Shown piece by piece: positions 45,714 to 58,349 of a stretch of 64,000 nucleotides of DNA (the stretch's first letter is position 1; each line of letters begins with the position of its first letter). Origin of the DNA: Metallyticus violacea (lineage: Eukaryota; Arthropoda; Insecta; Mantodea; Metallyticidae); assembly GCA_030762175.1 (NCBI GenBank), contig CM060831.1:126501-190500 (forward strand), in the 5' to 3' direction. Below the pieces are notes generated by a model. That model saw only the letters and a list, made by a program, of their open reading frames with translations. It was not told the DNA's origin and did no database searches. The translations under genes and the position numbers were made by a program.

Positions 45714-46090
45714 TCATGTATATAACTTAACTCTCTAAAGGAGCACACAGTTTTAATTCAGAGAACTATTGCAAGATCAATTGCAGTACACTTCTGAAAA
45801 TGGAAATATTCTCAATTGGCAAACTGGCCATTGATTTCTTCTAGTATAAGTGTTACAAAAAAATGAAGCCCAAAGGAGAGAAAATAACCAAGTTTGCTAT
45901 TTTTTCTCAATAGATTGGTAGCATATCCGCCATTTTTGTACTTATTTGGTGATATGCATAAACTTACACAGTATAAACCATTCAAATGTGGTTACACTTA
46001 GCACCTACATATGTCAGAGGAATAGGTCATCATCTCAAGTATCATGTGTATGATAACGTATTTCTTGAACATGAAATGGCAGGAAATATT

Positions 46091-48060
46091 GTCCAGGATC
46101 CATTTTTTTCAGGTATGGAGTTCTTAAACAATCTTTTTAAATGTGGTTAATGGAAAACCTGCTTATGATGGTGCACAAGCTTATCATGACAAATACAGAT
46201 TTACTTCTTACAAAATCTGATGATTTCCTTGTTTCTTATCAATTTCGGTTTACATTTTATTTCTGATATTTATAATATGTGAAGATTCATAACACGGTGA
46301 AGTTGACTTGCATTTACTGTAAGAGTGTTAATATGTATTTCCTTTTAATTTAATGGAGCATTTATTCATAGATTTCTCACTTTTATCAACTTAAAGTTTT
46401 AGTTATCATACTACATCACAGTAGTCAAAAATACCGTAAGTTTAATCCTTTGTTGATAGTATTTTATACAATCTGACGTTTTCTAACAAGTCTCCTGCAA
46501 TACACCGAGGTTGGTTGGTTTGGTTAAATGAAGTTACGAGAATTTTCATTTCTACTATCAATTACGTGTTCTATTTGAGTACATTAAATTACTTTTGACA
46601 ACTCTCAGTTATCAATTTAAAAGAATTTGCACAGCATGTGTAATTTACAGGCCAAATCAGAACTTCTAAAAAAAATTATAAAAAATTATCATATGCATGG
46701 GAAATAAATATTATACTGCCTAATGCCTTATTATGAGTTATAAATGAACAATAGTTCACATTTGATGCTAGTAAAGTATACATTTTTAGATATTTTCTGA
46801 CTATCTTTCTCATGGTAGTCTTATCAATTATGAGGGTGTATCAGAAAGTGAAGGCAAGAACATGTACCACATTTACAACCTAGTAAATGTATGCAAAGAA
46901 ATGTATCATTCTAAGTGCAATCAATCATGACAATGCACTTGAAGCATTATTCCACTAGCTTCTGCATTCTGGTAGAGAACACTACAGATTACAAGAGATG
47001 CAAATGATGATAGAAAGGGCGACATTTGGGCTCTAGGTAGATGTTCCAGAACCTTGAAACCCAAATAATTCATGTTTTTAGCAGTATGGCTGGCTTAATA
47101 TAAAGTTACAACAATATTTATTTAATATGCATTTGCTCCGAATTACTGGTTTCAGATTATTGTCGAGCAAATCACTTCTTGTAATGTTCATCGTTCATAC
47201 CTTTACCCTGCAGTTGATCTTTTGAGTCACAAAAAACTGTTAGCATGGAAATTCTCAACACATTAGTGCCCGTGTTTTTTTTAAACAAAAGATAAAGGAT
47301 ATAAGAGTACAGCAAGAAAGGGGAGGGGAAGTTGAAGTGGGATCAGTCGGGAGCTCTAGAGAGCTCGATGGTGAGGTACTCCATATTTGCATTCAAGGGT
47401 GATGGGTAAGAACGGCGTGCAATGCATGTCCAGTAGATGAAGAAAGGTTGGCTGGGAGACAAGCTTGACCTGGGTTCAGCTTGTCTCCTTGGGAATTAAG
47501 AGTAGTAGTGGTGACAGAGTTGGAGAGGAGTATATTCTTTAATCACCATTTATATTTGTAGTTTGGTTGATGCATCTGTTGTTTGCATTCCGGCGAGTCG
47601 GATTGTGTGACATCAATGTTGTTTTATCTTTTGCGTTCTGTAGCATGTGCGGCAGGGCAGCAGTGTTGCTTGTTGTGTTGTCCTGCGACACGCATTCCCT
47701 TCCTAAGTGCGTCATTAGTCCCCCTCTAAAAGGATGAGGCTGATCAACGGAGAGTCCCATGTGATGATCAGATTCTTGTCATTCTGACTGCTGAGACCTA
47801 TTGGTGCAGAGCATTATGGGGAACGTAATGCTCAGTAGAGAACCGCGTGACTCCGGTGATTTCTGCACTATAGGTGCTGGATTTCTGTGTGGGCTTGTTT
47901 TCTGAACTAGTGTGCTAAACTATGAAGACGTAGGTGATTGGCTGCGGTAGCTGTCGTTGTAAGGTGCGCCTGGTGAAATCAGGCTTGAGATATTTGCAAG
48001 TGGCGGCGGAGTGGCCGAGTTATTGCTCCGAGCGGGCTTGGTTGTTGGAGCAGGGTGGGA
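46091..48060. other. No gene seen; possible mariner end at about 46831
   Basis: Mostly AT-rich, with a GC-richer patch at 47300-48060. 'gagggtgtatcagaaagtgaa' near 46831 resembles mariner inverted-repeat ends, but no partner end was found. Short frames in the GC-richer patch have no recognisable family. Confidence 0.4.
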
Positions 48061-48069
48061 GCGGGCTAT

Positions 48070-48195
48070 AAGAGATGGTTGTGGAAGAAGTTCCAACCCA
48101 CAATGCTGCACTGCCATAGTATGCGGACATGCATTGTCATATTGCAGCAATACACTTCTACAGTGTATTCCTATTCTTTTGCTGCACATTGAAGG
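48070..48195 (-). pseudogene. Mariner transposase relic, minus strand
   Basis: The reading 'SVLLQYDNACPHTMAVQHCGLELLPQP' matches the mariner pattern 'VLLHHDNARPHTA', which includes the second catalytic Asp, followed by the 'LPHP' that precedes 'YSPDLA'. Beyond that the similarity is lost. Confidence 0.55.
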
Positions 48196-48199
48196 TTTC

Positions 48200-49555
48200 A
48201 GTTTTTCTTGTACCTAACCACATTAAGTTTTATTGTACATTGTTTGCCCATGTTACTGAAGTCATCAAATTAGGTTTCATGTCTTTAAAAAATATAACCC
48301 ATTTGTCAGCATGTGCTTCCCTTTTAAATTATTAGCTGCAGAAGTTTCTACTCAATGCTTAGTTTCTTTCTGTCCTGTTATCGAAGGTGGACATCAATTC
48401 TCTCTGAAACGCACACATTTTGTCCGTACTCTTCCTTCATGCATCGTTGCTTGTGCAAATCGTTTGGGAACACCGTGAACAAAGTTTAAAGTATTGCAAC
48501 TCGTCTTGCTATATGGCAAGTGCAAAGCCATAACCGCTATCACATTCTAATGCTATTTCGGATGCTATCCTCTGGTCACGGCATCGCTGTCAATTTGGGT
48601 TTTTTCGAGTGGCGTTGACAGTAACTTTATTAGACCTTTGCTGCAATTGCTCTTCTTATTCACAAATTTCTAACTATTCATAGGCCTATCGTTGATTAAC
48701 AATACGTGAAGGATAACGATCTAACACATGGATTAGATTGCACCGTACTCTCTATTTCTAAGCCGAAAGAAAGCGCACAATGGCACAAAGCTCTTCGATG
48801 ATGCTAGCGATGAAGGCGGTGTTAGTGGATTGCAACTCCAACGGCCGAGCGGTGGTTGTCTGTAGTGGAAATACCATTAATAAACACGAACATATACTTC
48901 CCTATGATTTGGTAACCGCGTAGTTGAAAAACTGTCTTTACCTTCTGATTCACTCTCGTATTATTTCCAATAACATTCAATATTTACAAAAGCATTCACA
49001 AATAATACTCTGAACTTTTAGAAAGCTTCGTTGATATTTGAATATTTCTGCTAAGCATGTTATTATTTGCTGACAAGCAGCACTAAATCATACTGACTTT
49101 ATATGCCCAGTTCAGACCAGGACCATAGCACACCTACTCAAATGTCACAGACATTATTTACACCACCTTCAATTAAGAATGGCAGCCTATTGGCTTGCCA
49201 CATGCCCATAAGTTCCTCTTATGGTGCATTATTATTTTAGTAACCTTCACAGGCTAAGAGTACATTACTTCTATGTGCTAATTACTTTGTTTTGTTTACT
49301 TGCACCCAAAGATGAGTCTAAAACATGATCTCATCAAGATGCTCTCCCATACTGTCCATTGTTAACACTTAAGGTTTGCTCTCCTGTGCAAAAACGGGTG
49401 GGATTGTTGGATACTGATAGCTGCTAATGTTAACGGTGTGGTAGCGTTCTCTTCATAAATGGTTGGCATTTTCAGCGTAGGACTTGGACTAGTGTCAGAT
49501 GAGTGTTGTTTCACAACCGTAAGAGGTGAAAGCACACATTTACAATATAGATGCA
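48200..49555. other. No gene seen
   Basis: Mixed-composition non-coding sequence. No repeat or protein family recognised. Confidence 0.5.
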
Positions 49556-49560
49556 TATAA

Positions 49561-49750
49561 ATGTTTCATGTCAGAGTACTCCCATTTATTATATATGCTT
49601 TCATAACGTACCAGTGCACAGGTAAGACAAAAGCAAACGCTTGGTTGTTTAGTAAGAGCTTGGAGATGGGAGAAGATGGCGATGATAATGACGTTAACGA
49701 GCGTACTCTACAAAACAACCGTCAGATAGAGTCAAGTTTAGTTATGGAAG
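49561..49750 (+). CDS. Candidate first exon of a secreted protein (signal peptide), unidentified
   Basis: ATG 49561 starts a frame whose first about 21 residues ('MFHVRVLPFIIYAFITYQCT') have a basic residue, a hydrophobic core and a plausible cleavage end, like a signal peptide. An acidic stretch ('EMGEDGDDNDVNE') follows. Two good splice donors lie in or at the end of the frame: 'cag|gtaaga' at 49621/49622 and 'gaag|gtgagc' at 49750/49751. There is no transposon similarity. If real it would be a secreted protein or prohormone; I cannot name it and no downstream exon was found within the window. Confidence 0.3.
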
Positions 49751-50492
49751 GTGAGCACATTTCGTGAACCTCCAACATTCCATACCTCTAAGCGTGTTTT
49801 GCTCATGTCTTACCTGCTTGCTTAAATACTAAAACTCACAGACGCGAAACAGTGCTCGCCCAGCTGTCCAAGCAGTGACTTATTACTGCTTCAGTAAGTG
49901 CGAGCCTATGCTGAAAGCCAAACCCAATTCATCAAAAGGCACTGGTACAATTTATTTCTTGTCACCATCTAATAAGACCGGCTAGTAGCTGTCTGAATGT
50001 TGAAATGGTGCTAAATTTGTAAGAAATTAGCACGGTATAACCTTAAGTGCTAACTGGATCGTATCTTTGAAAATTTGTACTAAAGCATGTCCAACCTGAG
50101 GTACTGCATTAGCAAGTTCTCTGTACATGACATGTTAGTACTGGACACACAAGGCCACACACACATTCGAAGAATTTTTGTAATATACACCACCTAAGTG
50201 TTGCAACAATTGTACCGACTATTGTTCTAAAAGTTCTACTATTATCATTCATGCGCAATTCATCTATTATAGTATTTAGTGTAGCATATAAGATTATTAT
50301 AGCAGTAGCCTAAACTCGTTCAGGTTCGAATAAGTTGTAACGTATTAGTGCCCCACCACTCATTGCTTCTTCTTTGTACATAAAATTCATTTTCAATTTC
50401 AAGTTAAGATTTATAATTAAATGTTGAACAAGGATTAGCTAACTTACCCAATATAAAGCATGATTTGCATAATCTGTTCTCTCACATTAGAC

Positions 50493-50825
50493 CAAGTGTG
50501 TCAAACTCATTTGAGATGGGGGTAATTTCCCGTCTCAAACTACCTCTAGCGGCCCAACACGGTTTACACGTTTTCATTAATAGGGTCTCTCGACCCACGA
50601 AACGATGCATTTAATAAGTAATTAAAACATATAATTTGCGCGATTCAACAGTAGATTTAAGATGCGGCATTGTCAATTTTCAGTGATGCGCACGCATTCG
50701 TTTAGGCGACAGTGATGCTCATTTGGGCAATATACGGTGCTTTTTGCGGTAAATTACAAAATTTCTTTCAAAGATGAGGAAGGATGTCAAATAATACGAT
50801 GGACGCCTCAAGTGTGACACACCTT
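50493..50825. mobile_element. hAT-type MITE relic
   Basis: The left end reads 'caagtgtgtcaaactcattt' and the right end 'cctcaagtgtgacacacct'. These are imperfect inverted repeats and resemble widespread hAT MITE ends ('GTGTCAAACTCATTT'). The body, about 330 bp, has no coding sequence. An 8-bp target duplication was not recognisable. Confidence 0.55.
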
Positions 50826-50939
50826 TATTTGATCTTGTTTTTAGCGTAATTATTGTTCCTAAATTGCATATCATCAAATGAATAAAATATAAATCAACTA
50901 ACCTAAACTAAACTATATTACAGTCTACACATAATTAAA

Positions 50940-51165
50940 GAAATGCTTCTTAGTACTCCATTTACGCCCCCCTGTCCTATATAATAGAAGAAAGGTTTCT
51001 TTGATTTGCATTTACCCCTTCCCCATGCAATTAAAACATGTTTCTTAGTGTTTCATTTACCCCCTCCCTATATTATCAAAAATGTTTCTTAGTGTTGCAT
51101 TTACCCCCTCCTTATATTATCAAAAATGTTTCTTAGTGTTGCATTTACCCTCTCCCCATTAACTT
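50940..51165. repeat. 44-bp tandem repeat, about 4-5 units
   Basis: The unit 'atgtttcttagtg' plus 'catttaccccctcc' recurs at 51038, 51082 and 51126, 44 bp apart, with more diverged units to the left at about 50943 and 50992. The later units are nearly identical, so the array is recent. Confidence 0.85.
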
Positions 51166-51263
51166 ACAAAATTTTACGCATATAAACGGAACATTAATTT
51201 GAATGCTAAATTGTACAGGACAGGTCATAACTATATTCTCCTTTTATAACATTTAATGTAACA

Positions 51264-52135
51264 GGTATAATAATAATCAGCCTTTACGAAGTTTCTTTAA
51301 AACACGTTCCAAATGTGCAATGTTTGTCCCATTTGTAACATGATACATATCAAGCCGCTAATCCAGTTCCGCTTAAACTTTCCATACCTCTTCAGCACCA
51401 ATCCTGCGTTCGCTTGTATGCCAATCAGCATATCTTCAAGTGGGTGGTAGAAAGACGCGATCCACGATGAAACCACAAAGATAAAATGACACGGGATGAC
51501 ATTTGTAAGTGTAACATGCAGTGTACCAGTTCTTGATCCATTTCTCTAGTTGAACGGCCATTTTCCGTGGAAGGTCACAATTCTGATTACATATGAAGTT
51601 AACATTTTCTTCCTCCAGTTGCAGCAGTAGTTAACATTTTTTGCAGTGTTTTCCGCAAAGAACAAGATATCAGAAAGTTTTACACGAGCAAAGCCGCTGA
51701 TTTGGAGGGAAATCACATTCATGTTTCTGAATGCGTAGGAATCTTCAGTTCCACAAATCTTCACTTTGTGTCTCTTTACAAGTTCTCACACGTGGAATGT
51801 TGCTTAGCCTCCAAAAAACCAACTTTTCACATAACCATCTTCTGGCGCAGATTTAAACGAAAGAGATCTAACATACGTCATTCTTCAGATCATGTAGAAG
51901 TTGTAGGCAGTAAAGCATCATTAATGCTTCCCCAGTACCAGTCACAAAGTTTTCTGTTTCTCGGCTTGCTTGGTAGGAGCATTTTTGAAATTCCTTGCAT
52001 AACAAGCACTAACATGCTCCACTTCTTCACAGTTGTTAATAACATTATTGTGGTAAGCTACAGCTGGGTGGTCTGTCCCACATTTTATCCGGCAATGACA
52101 ACCCACAACACTTGTTCTTATGAGCAGCACAAAAT
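51264..52135 (-). pseudogene. Possible decayed coding sequence, unidentified
   Basis: The minus strand has a Cys-rich stretch 'SVVGCHCRIKCGTDHPAV' followed by 'NNCEEVEHVSACYARNF' (51942-52130). Later come 'KICGTEDSYAFRNMNVISL' and 'FAENTAKNVNYCCNWRKK' (51546-51764), and then more open stretches with stops between them. Residue choice looks protein-like and no known transposon fits. It may be a decayed gene copy; I do not recognise the family. Confidence 0.25.
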
Positions 52136-52501
52136 TATATGTCCTCTCTTCTCAGCTCATTTTCTTGAAATGTCTCTTATTGGACAAAATAGCGAACATG
52201 CAAAGTCAGCAGGCACATTTAAAACGTTGAAAGTTTATATTTTCAAACTTTACATTTTGAAAAACATTTATTCACTTCATTTCACAAAGAAAAGAAATCG
52301 AGAACATAATTTTGACCTATTCTGTATATTAACAGAACAGGTTATGCATATCATACCATATTTATCTTAACTTCTTTCATTTTTACAATAATTATATTAT
52401 AACAACGATTATGCTACACATTATTTCATTTTTCTTAAGGTGTTTCCCCCCAATATAAGGTATTACCTCATTTGGTTGAAAAGACGTTTTAATTGGTTAG
52501 T

Positions 52502-52577
52502 GTTTCTGAATACTCCAACATGTAGCCTAGAGGTCTTTTGTTTCTGAATACTCCAACATGTAGCCTAGAGGTCTTTT
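52502..52577. repeat. Perfect 38-bp tandem duplication
   Basis: 'gtttctgaatactccaacat' and the following 18 bases are repeated once without change at 52502-52539 and 52540-52577. Confidence 0.9.
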
Positions 52578-52579
52578 AG

Positions 52580-54728
52580 TAAAGTTTACGATAATAATGG
52601 CAGCACTTATTTAATGGCGGTGCTTCCTCGCCATATCGCAGTGTCGTCATAGAGTATATGTGGTATTTATAAGTGTGACTACGCCACTAATCACCCTCCC
52701 ACACTCTGGTAACACTGCTGCCTCTGTCTATGACTGGTTTACCGCTGTTCAGTGCAGATGTCTTCTTTAAAAAAATTTTAACTTCAATGCTTTTTTTTTA
52801 AATATTTCTAAGGAAGCTAGAAATACGTACCTCATTATATTTTCCTTTAATATAATGAATTCTTTTTAAATGCACATTAGCACACTGAAAACAATAGGTA
52901 CTTGTAATTAAGCTGGACAAGTAAGTATAAATAGTCTGGTTATTATATTTTTCTCGCCATTTAAAGTATTTAAAAGAGAAATTCAATAGTAAAAATTTGA
53001 ACATATTTTTACATTATTCTTAAAACTACATTCCTTGCCTACCTGTTTTGGTATAAAGCATCTGTGAGATATATATTTGAATGTATTGCTTCTTACATAC
53101 AAAGTTTATATTAACAGAAATTAACAATTCATAGTATAAGTTAATCATTTTCAACTAGTTGTTGACTGCAGCTTTCTTCTACGTCATTAACATGTATAGA
53201 TTCATTTTAAATGTTTAAGAAACAATTCTGTAGTTGTGCATTAAGAACCACAAATATAGCAATTTGATTTTTCCATGTAACGTTTATAACTGAAAGATAA
53301 AAAACAATCTTCATAAACCGAGTTTACTCATATTCCCCACCAATCTTTCAAATAGTATATTTCCTTAATATACTATTTGTGTGATAAAGCATCGCATAAA
53401 CTGCAAATGATTCACAAACTACATTTATGTAATGTGTGTGCTTACATGGGGAAAAGATGAACTAATCTGAAGGCAGCAAAGCTATTATGTTGAACGTTGC
53501 ACTGTGCTAAAGCAGATCTAGACAAACTTGAGATGATGAACCATGTGTACCTGAAGCTTAGATTTTCTGTTGGGTTTAAAAACTTGATGTCAATATTTTT
53601 GGACAGGCTTATTATTTTTTAATAAAATGACAACTATGTTGTGCTGTTTCAAGTTGTTTTGTGGTAAAGTTTAAATGTTGCCAGTTTCATAACGTGATGG
53701 AAGTCATGGGGAAATGAATTTTTGAGTTACATAATCACTAGTTTGCCATGTAACGTGAAAGTCTGAAAATGAAACTGAAGACAGTGCCAATATGAATACT
53801 GATGAATAGCCGATCTCGTTTGAGAGCTAAGTATAAGTGCTATATATATATAGTTAGAGAATAAAATGTATCATTTCAAAATTTTTCAGAACTCCAAAAG
53901 CTCCTTCGAATAAAGGTAATGAATATAGGATTGCCATATAACACGGAATTAGCGGATTGTCCGCGATTTTATAGTGTATGAACGAAGTCGCCATTTTTAA
54001 TCCAATTGAACAGAAATCAGAAAAATTGCAATAGTTTGGTCATTATAAGTTACCTGGGTATTCACATTTAGAAAGTTATATATATATATTTTAAGGTTAA
54101 AGAGATTGTGTGAGCACACATTTTCAGAGTGCTCGTTATCATAATAAGCTGATGTATTTAGCTTGAAAAGATTTTGCCATTGTCTGGTCACCTTGTTCTA
54201 TAGAACCTAATAGATTACTTGCGTACATGGTTTGAGCTTTTTTTCTGAACATTTTTGCCGGATACTGTTGAATACATTACCTGCGTGAAAAGATGTTGAA
54301 ATTACTTTGAAATAGACATATTGTAAACTAAATGAGAGTCTTGTCTTTGACCAAATGGTCAAACTGAAAAGTTTCCTATCGGAATACTATACAAAATTTA
54401 TATGCTATACAAAAAATAAAGATATGCTTTCAAACAATTTTCTTTATCTTCAATATTTTGTGTCTGTGCAGCAGTATTCAGAATTGTTAAAAAAATAGAA
54501 GTGTTTTACGACGATAAGTAAAAGTTTACTCTTGTTTATGCAAATTTATATAAAATTAAACTGGATTCCAGATGGGATCTCTGTTCATATTATGTGAATA
54601 AATGATATTAGTAATAACTTTGTTCTAATACTAGGTCTGTTCAATACAGAATAATCCATTTTTGCAAGCATAATTTCTAGCACTAAAATATAGCTGTGAT
54701 ATTTTGTTGGCTTAATGAGTAATGTGTC
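52580..54728. other. No gene seen
   Basis: AT-rich non-coding sequence. Short open frames lack any recognisable family or splice context. Confidence 0.55.
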
Positions 54729-54730
54729 GG

Positions 54731-55008
54731 TTCTGGTGGTGTAGTGGTAACCATACTTGCCTTCTAGATCCAAGATTGCGGGTTCAAACCCGGCCAGGAT
54801 CGATGGATTTTTTCTGGTGTAAAAATCCCAAGTATGGCTTCCTTCGGAAGGGAAGTAAAGCAGTGGGTTCCGTGTCGTACATTTACGGCATGAAAAAGAA
54901 CCTCAAGCCTGAAAGAAGAGGCCTGTGAGCAAAAATTTGTCGCCCATTTCACGCCCTGAATAGAATGGCACGCTGATGACCTGTGATGTTAAAGAGCGTC
55001 CGTAAATA
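54731..55008 (+). mobile_element. SINE family A, copy 4
   Basis: The only plus-strand copy. The head reads 'TGGTGTAGTGG' (A-box) and 'GGTTCAAAC' (B-box) with T-arm 'CGGG...CCCG'. The body has 'CTTCCTTCGGAAGGGAAG', a self-complementary site, and the tail 'gctgatgacctgtgatgtta'. An AT-rich 3' flank follows. Confidence 0.9.
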
Positions 55009-55129
55009 AGCAAACAAAAAGGGAAAATGAGTAATGTGCAGTGGTATTAGTATCACTGTTGTCACTTCCAGTACTCACATGCGAGAGGCGTGCAAGTTTA
55101 AACTTTTCACTTCTACCTATAGCAAAAAG

Positions 55130-56105
55130 GATGTGACACGTGACATATAATATACTGCTCTGAAATAAATTTTCATCCGAGGGCTATGCAATATTACACA
55201 GAGCTACGGAGAATGTTTTTCCCTTTAGCACAATTCAAAGATGGTTTAAATAATGGATGAAACCAGTTTTCAAAGGAAGGTGGACACGACGCTCTGATGG
55301 AACAAAGGGTTACACCGCTGCAGTCATTGTGAGAGGATCTTCGAATTACATTAAGAACACTTTCAGAATTTAAAATTTATACTGGGTGCCACCCACATAT
55401 TAAAAAATGAAAAAGTGTACATGACATCTGTTTGTGCATGGTGGGTTTCAATACTTGCCGAACAAAATGATGTTCACATGCAATTTAACATATTACAAGA
55501 TGATGCGAAGTTTTTTCCACGGGTAACCACAACTGATGAAATTTGAGACTTAAATTTCGATTCGGAGAGTAAACAGCAAAACTGTGTGTGGAAATCTCTA
55601 TAATCACAAACAGAGAGAGAAGAAACACGAGGAGGAAAGGAACTGCTTTAACTGGGAAAGTTATAGCCATCTCATTTTTCAATATTCAAGAAAGATTTAC
55701 CAGGATGTACCTGCATTCATATGTAACTGTGCTATACTACAGAGGTGTACCGAAAACTGTGCAACGCCATATTACACGCAAAATGACCACATTTCCGTGC
55801 AACAAACTGGATGCTGCATCACGATAATGCACAACCGCCATCGCATATCAATATGAAGTGTGTCCCACACCCTCCCCATAGCCCAGAATTAGCCTATTGT
55901 GATCTTTCCTTTGATTGAAGAAACACGTTTGTGAAAGTCATTTTTTAATATCTGCAGTGATGAAGACTGCGGAGAGGATTGTATAAAAAACCTGTCAAAA
56001 TGGTTTCCATTATGTCTCTGAAGAACGGCAGAAACGCTGGGACAGGTGTATTGGAGCCAACGGGGACTACTTTTGAGACAGATCATAAAAATTATAAATA
56101 CGAAT
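55130..56105 (+). pseudogene. Mariner transposase relic, long
   Basis: Read in several plus frames from about 55240. Recognisable are the 'ILARQ...HMQFN' linker (about 55450-55480), the 'HDNAQPPSH' region with the second Asp (about 55820-55840), 'CVPHPPHSPELAYCDLSF' with Asp replaced by Glu (about 55860-55915), and the C-terminal 'DEDCGEDCIKNLSKWFPLCL' (about 55960-56020). The upstream part at 55270-55330 matches the helix-turn-helix side. All three frames contribute, so it is extinct, but nearly the whole element length is represented. Confidence 0.6.
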
Positions 56106-56109
56106 AAAC

Positions 56110-58349
56110 ATGAGTTATTATTATAATTATGATTTTATTTTAAACTTTTTCCAACTGAATTCATTTGTTGCATTACAAATAGTGTACTGGATTTTTTTTC
56201 CCCTCCCCATTACGGCAACACAAAATTGATTGCACAATATAATTATAACATTTACAGCAAAACTGTGCAACATTCCGCCAGCAGGCCTAAGATGGCATCA
56301 ACTGCCAAACTGCAACGTTTTAATTAATAAATGACTCCTAACAAAAGATTTAAATGTAAATACAGTTAGGAACTGTACGAATAAATAAGGAAAACAAAAT
56401 ATTTAAAGAAATACGGCCCAACAGATACAAACTACAATATTGTAAATATCAAATATCAACCATGTATGATGGCAAAAGAGATGTACAACTTTAACGCTTA
56501 ACAATGAATAATTATTTAATGCAATGTGGCCTAACGTGGATACCTGTCACCTTTCGAGCAGCTTTTCTACGTATAGTACGCGAAGAAATTTTCTGCTTGG
56601 CTATTTTCTGGTGCACAAAGTTACTCGAAGATTTTCCGCCATTCCTTTGTAAAAAATATTATCACAACTGTCACAAAGCTACATATAATATAGTGGACCA
56701 TATAACTTGGAATACTGAACATTTGAAAACAACCATGACGTTTCAACAGTATATCGTAGCCTTGTGATGTTTCAATAGAATGCAATATTAATAGTTTATA
56801 TCATATTGCTTTAATATGTCCCTCTGACAGGCATAAGGCATTTGCAAACTTGGCTGATTCCCGGACTCTCGTGGTCACTATAACTAAATTAAGATAAAGT
56901 TTAATGCGTGGAATCGATAAGTAAAAATACAATTTTAAATAAATAACTGGTTTTTAGACTTTGTAAGCTTTAAGTTAATAAAGTTAACAATACTTTTATG
57001 TAGTTAATAATCGCAGCAATTTAGCAGGCTTATTAACCTTTACATTTGTTATGTTGCTCCAGTACTTTAACACTTGTAGAGAGAATACCGAATATAATAA
57101 AAAGAAATAAACATCAAAAATAGAATGGGAGAAGAAAGGTACGCTAAACATAATTTTCAGTTTTCTTTACATTAATGTTCAAATACGGAATTTTAGTGCT
57201 AAGATTATCATGCGTATTTACAGCTGAAATTAAGTTTCTAACCAATTTAGTTGGTATTTTTCCACGATATGGTAGATCAGAGTGCGTTATAATAGTCCAG
57301 AATACAGTTTCGCCGGAATTATATGCCAATAGTGGGAGACAAAGTGAAGCTTGGAGTGTCACAGTAAAAGTTAGTAGGGATGTCGACAAACTCTGATAAC
57401 AACCTAGCGAAATGACTTTATCCTAGCAAGTAATAATCAACGAGGAACCAACAGCGTTATAAAGGTTGGCAGGTACAGAGAGCAACAATCATTGAACAGA
57501 ACAGGCTTTAAATGAAATACAATGTGTCGATCATGAAGAAAATATCTTTAAAGCACACAGACATTGGATATATTAAAGAATGTATAAAGCAAGGAAATAA
57601 TACGAGTAGATGAGCCAGAGTTTATAGACGTTTCAAATGGAAACTGTAAAAGTAAATTAAATCAATTACCATATTATTAGGGAATCGGGAGTATAAAAAC
57701 CTGTAGAAAATAAGTGTTTTTGCATTTATTATATAAAACAGGAAAGCAGACTGCATTAAGACTATAGTAAATAATAATTGTCGATTAAACTATAAATACT
57801 TCACACTTGTGGGGAAATAAATAAGCAAATAATTAAAAAATATAAGGATACGTTTGCAATATTGTGCGTTGAATTTATTCCCATCTCTGATTGCTGTTTT
57901 AAACCCACTAAGCATTTTGACAAGTTAAATAATTATCGTTTAATTCTGATAGAAAGAAACACAAGTTGATAACATCGCGACAAAAACTACCTTACAGTTA
58001 CCCATAAGAGAAATTTTCAAGTATCGAATGGCATGATAAATATCTAAATAATAACAGTACATAATAAACATTAGTTACTGCATTTACCACTCTACAAATT
58101 TTATATGAGAATGTAGTTTAAACTAACGTGTTAAAGTAAAAGAAAACATAGCACTAATAGCTGATTATAGAATATGTGGAAATTATTTCTTAGTTTTTTC
58201 ATTCTTTTAATGATGAGAGTGTCAGTTAAGATAGGAATGAAAACAACAAAATCCAATCCTCTATTGTCTAATATTTGGCACCAGGCAAATAGGTATATAA
58301 ATAAATGTACTTATTTAAAATTAACATTTTTTTACTGTTTACAATCTAA
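56110..58349. other. No gene seen
   Basis: Very AT-rich. Open frames at 56504-56767, 57175-57396 and 58174-58395 have no recognisable family and I leave them unassigned. Confidence 0.5.

Larger units (their letters stand above)
44010..46090. repeat. Tandem duplication, two diverged copies of about 0.8-0.9 kb
   Basis: Copy 1 (about 44010-44810) and copy 2 (about 44890-46090) share landmarks in order: 'catataacta', 'attagcattcatttaaa', 'gctttgaagcttgt', 'taggtaagaagaaaag', 'aaaagctcagaaaa', 'gcacacttctgaaaa', 'gtcagaggaat' and 'tgatatggca'-like. The offset is about 875 bp in the first half and 1271 bp after a 390-bp insertion (GT repeat plus SINE) in copy 2. No coding potential was seen. Confidence 0.8.

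Noticed and set aside
45330..45748. Reading frames of more than 100 codons with Cys-Val or Thr-His repeats
   Set aside because: They are translations of the GT microsatellite and the SINE body on both strands.
46831..47100. Complete mariner element from the 'gagggtgtatcagaaagt' end
   Set aside because: No matching opposite end and no transposase between it and 48.0 kb; kept only as a possible end.
51702..52370. 222-codon plus-strand frame
   Set aside because: Its composition (hydrophobic, Cys/Phe/Ile-rich, no domain) looks like the complement of the more protein-like minus strand; no family was recognised.
54731..54800. tRNA gene
   Set aside because: The cloverleaf-like sequence is the head of a dispersed SINE with three other copies in the window, and it continues into a SINE body.
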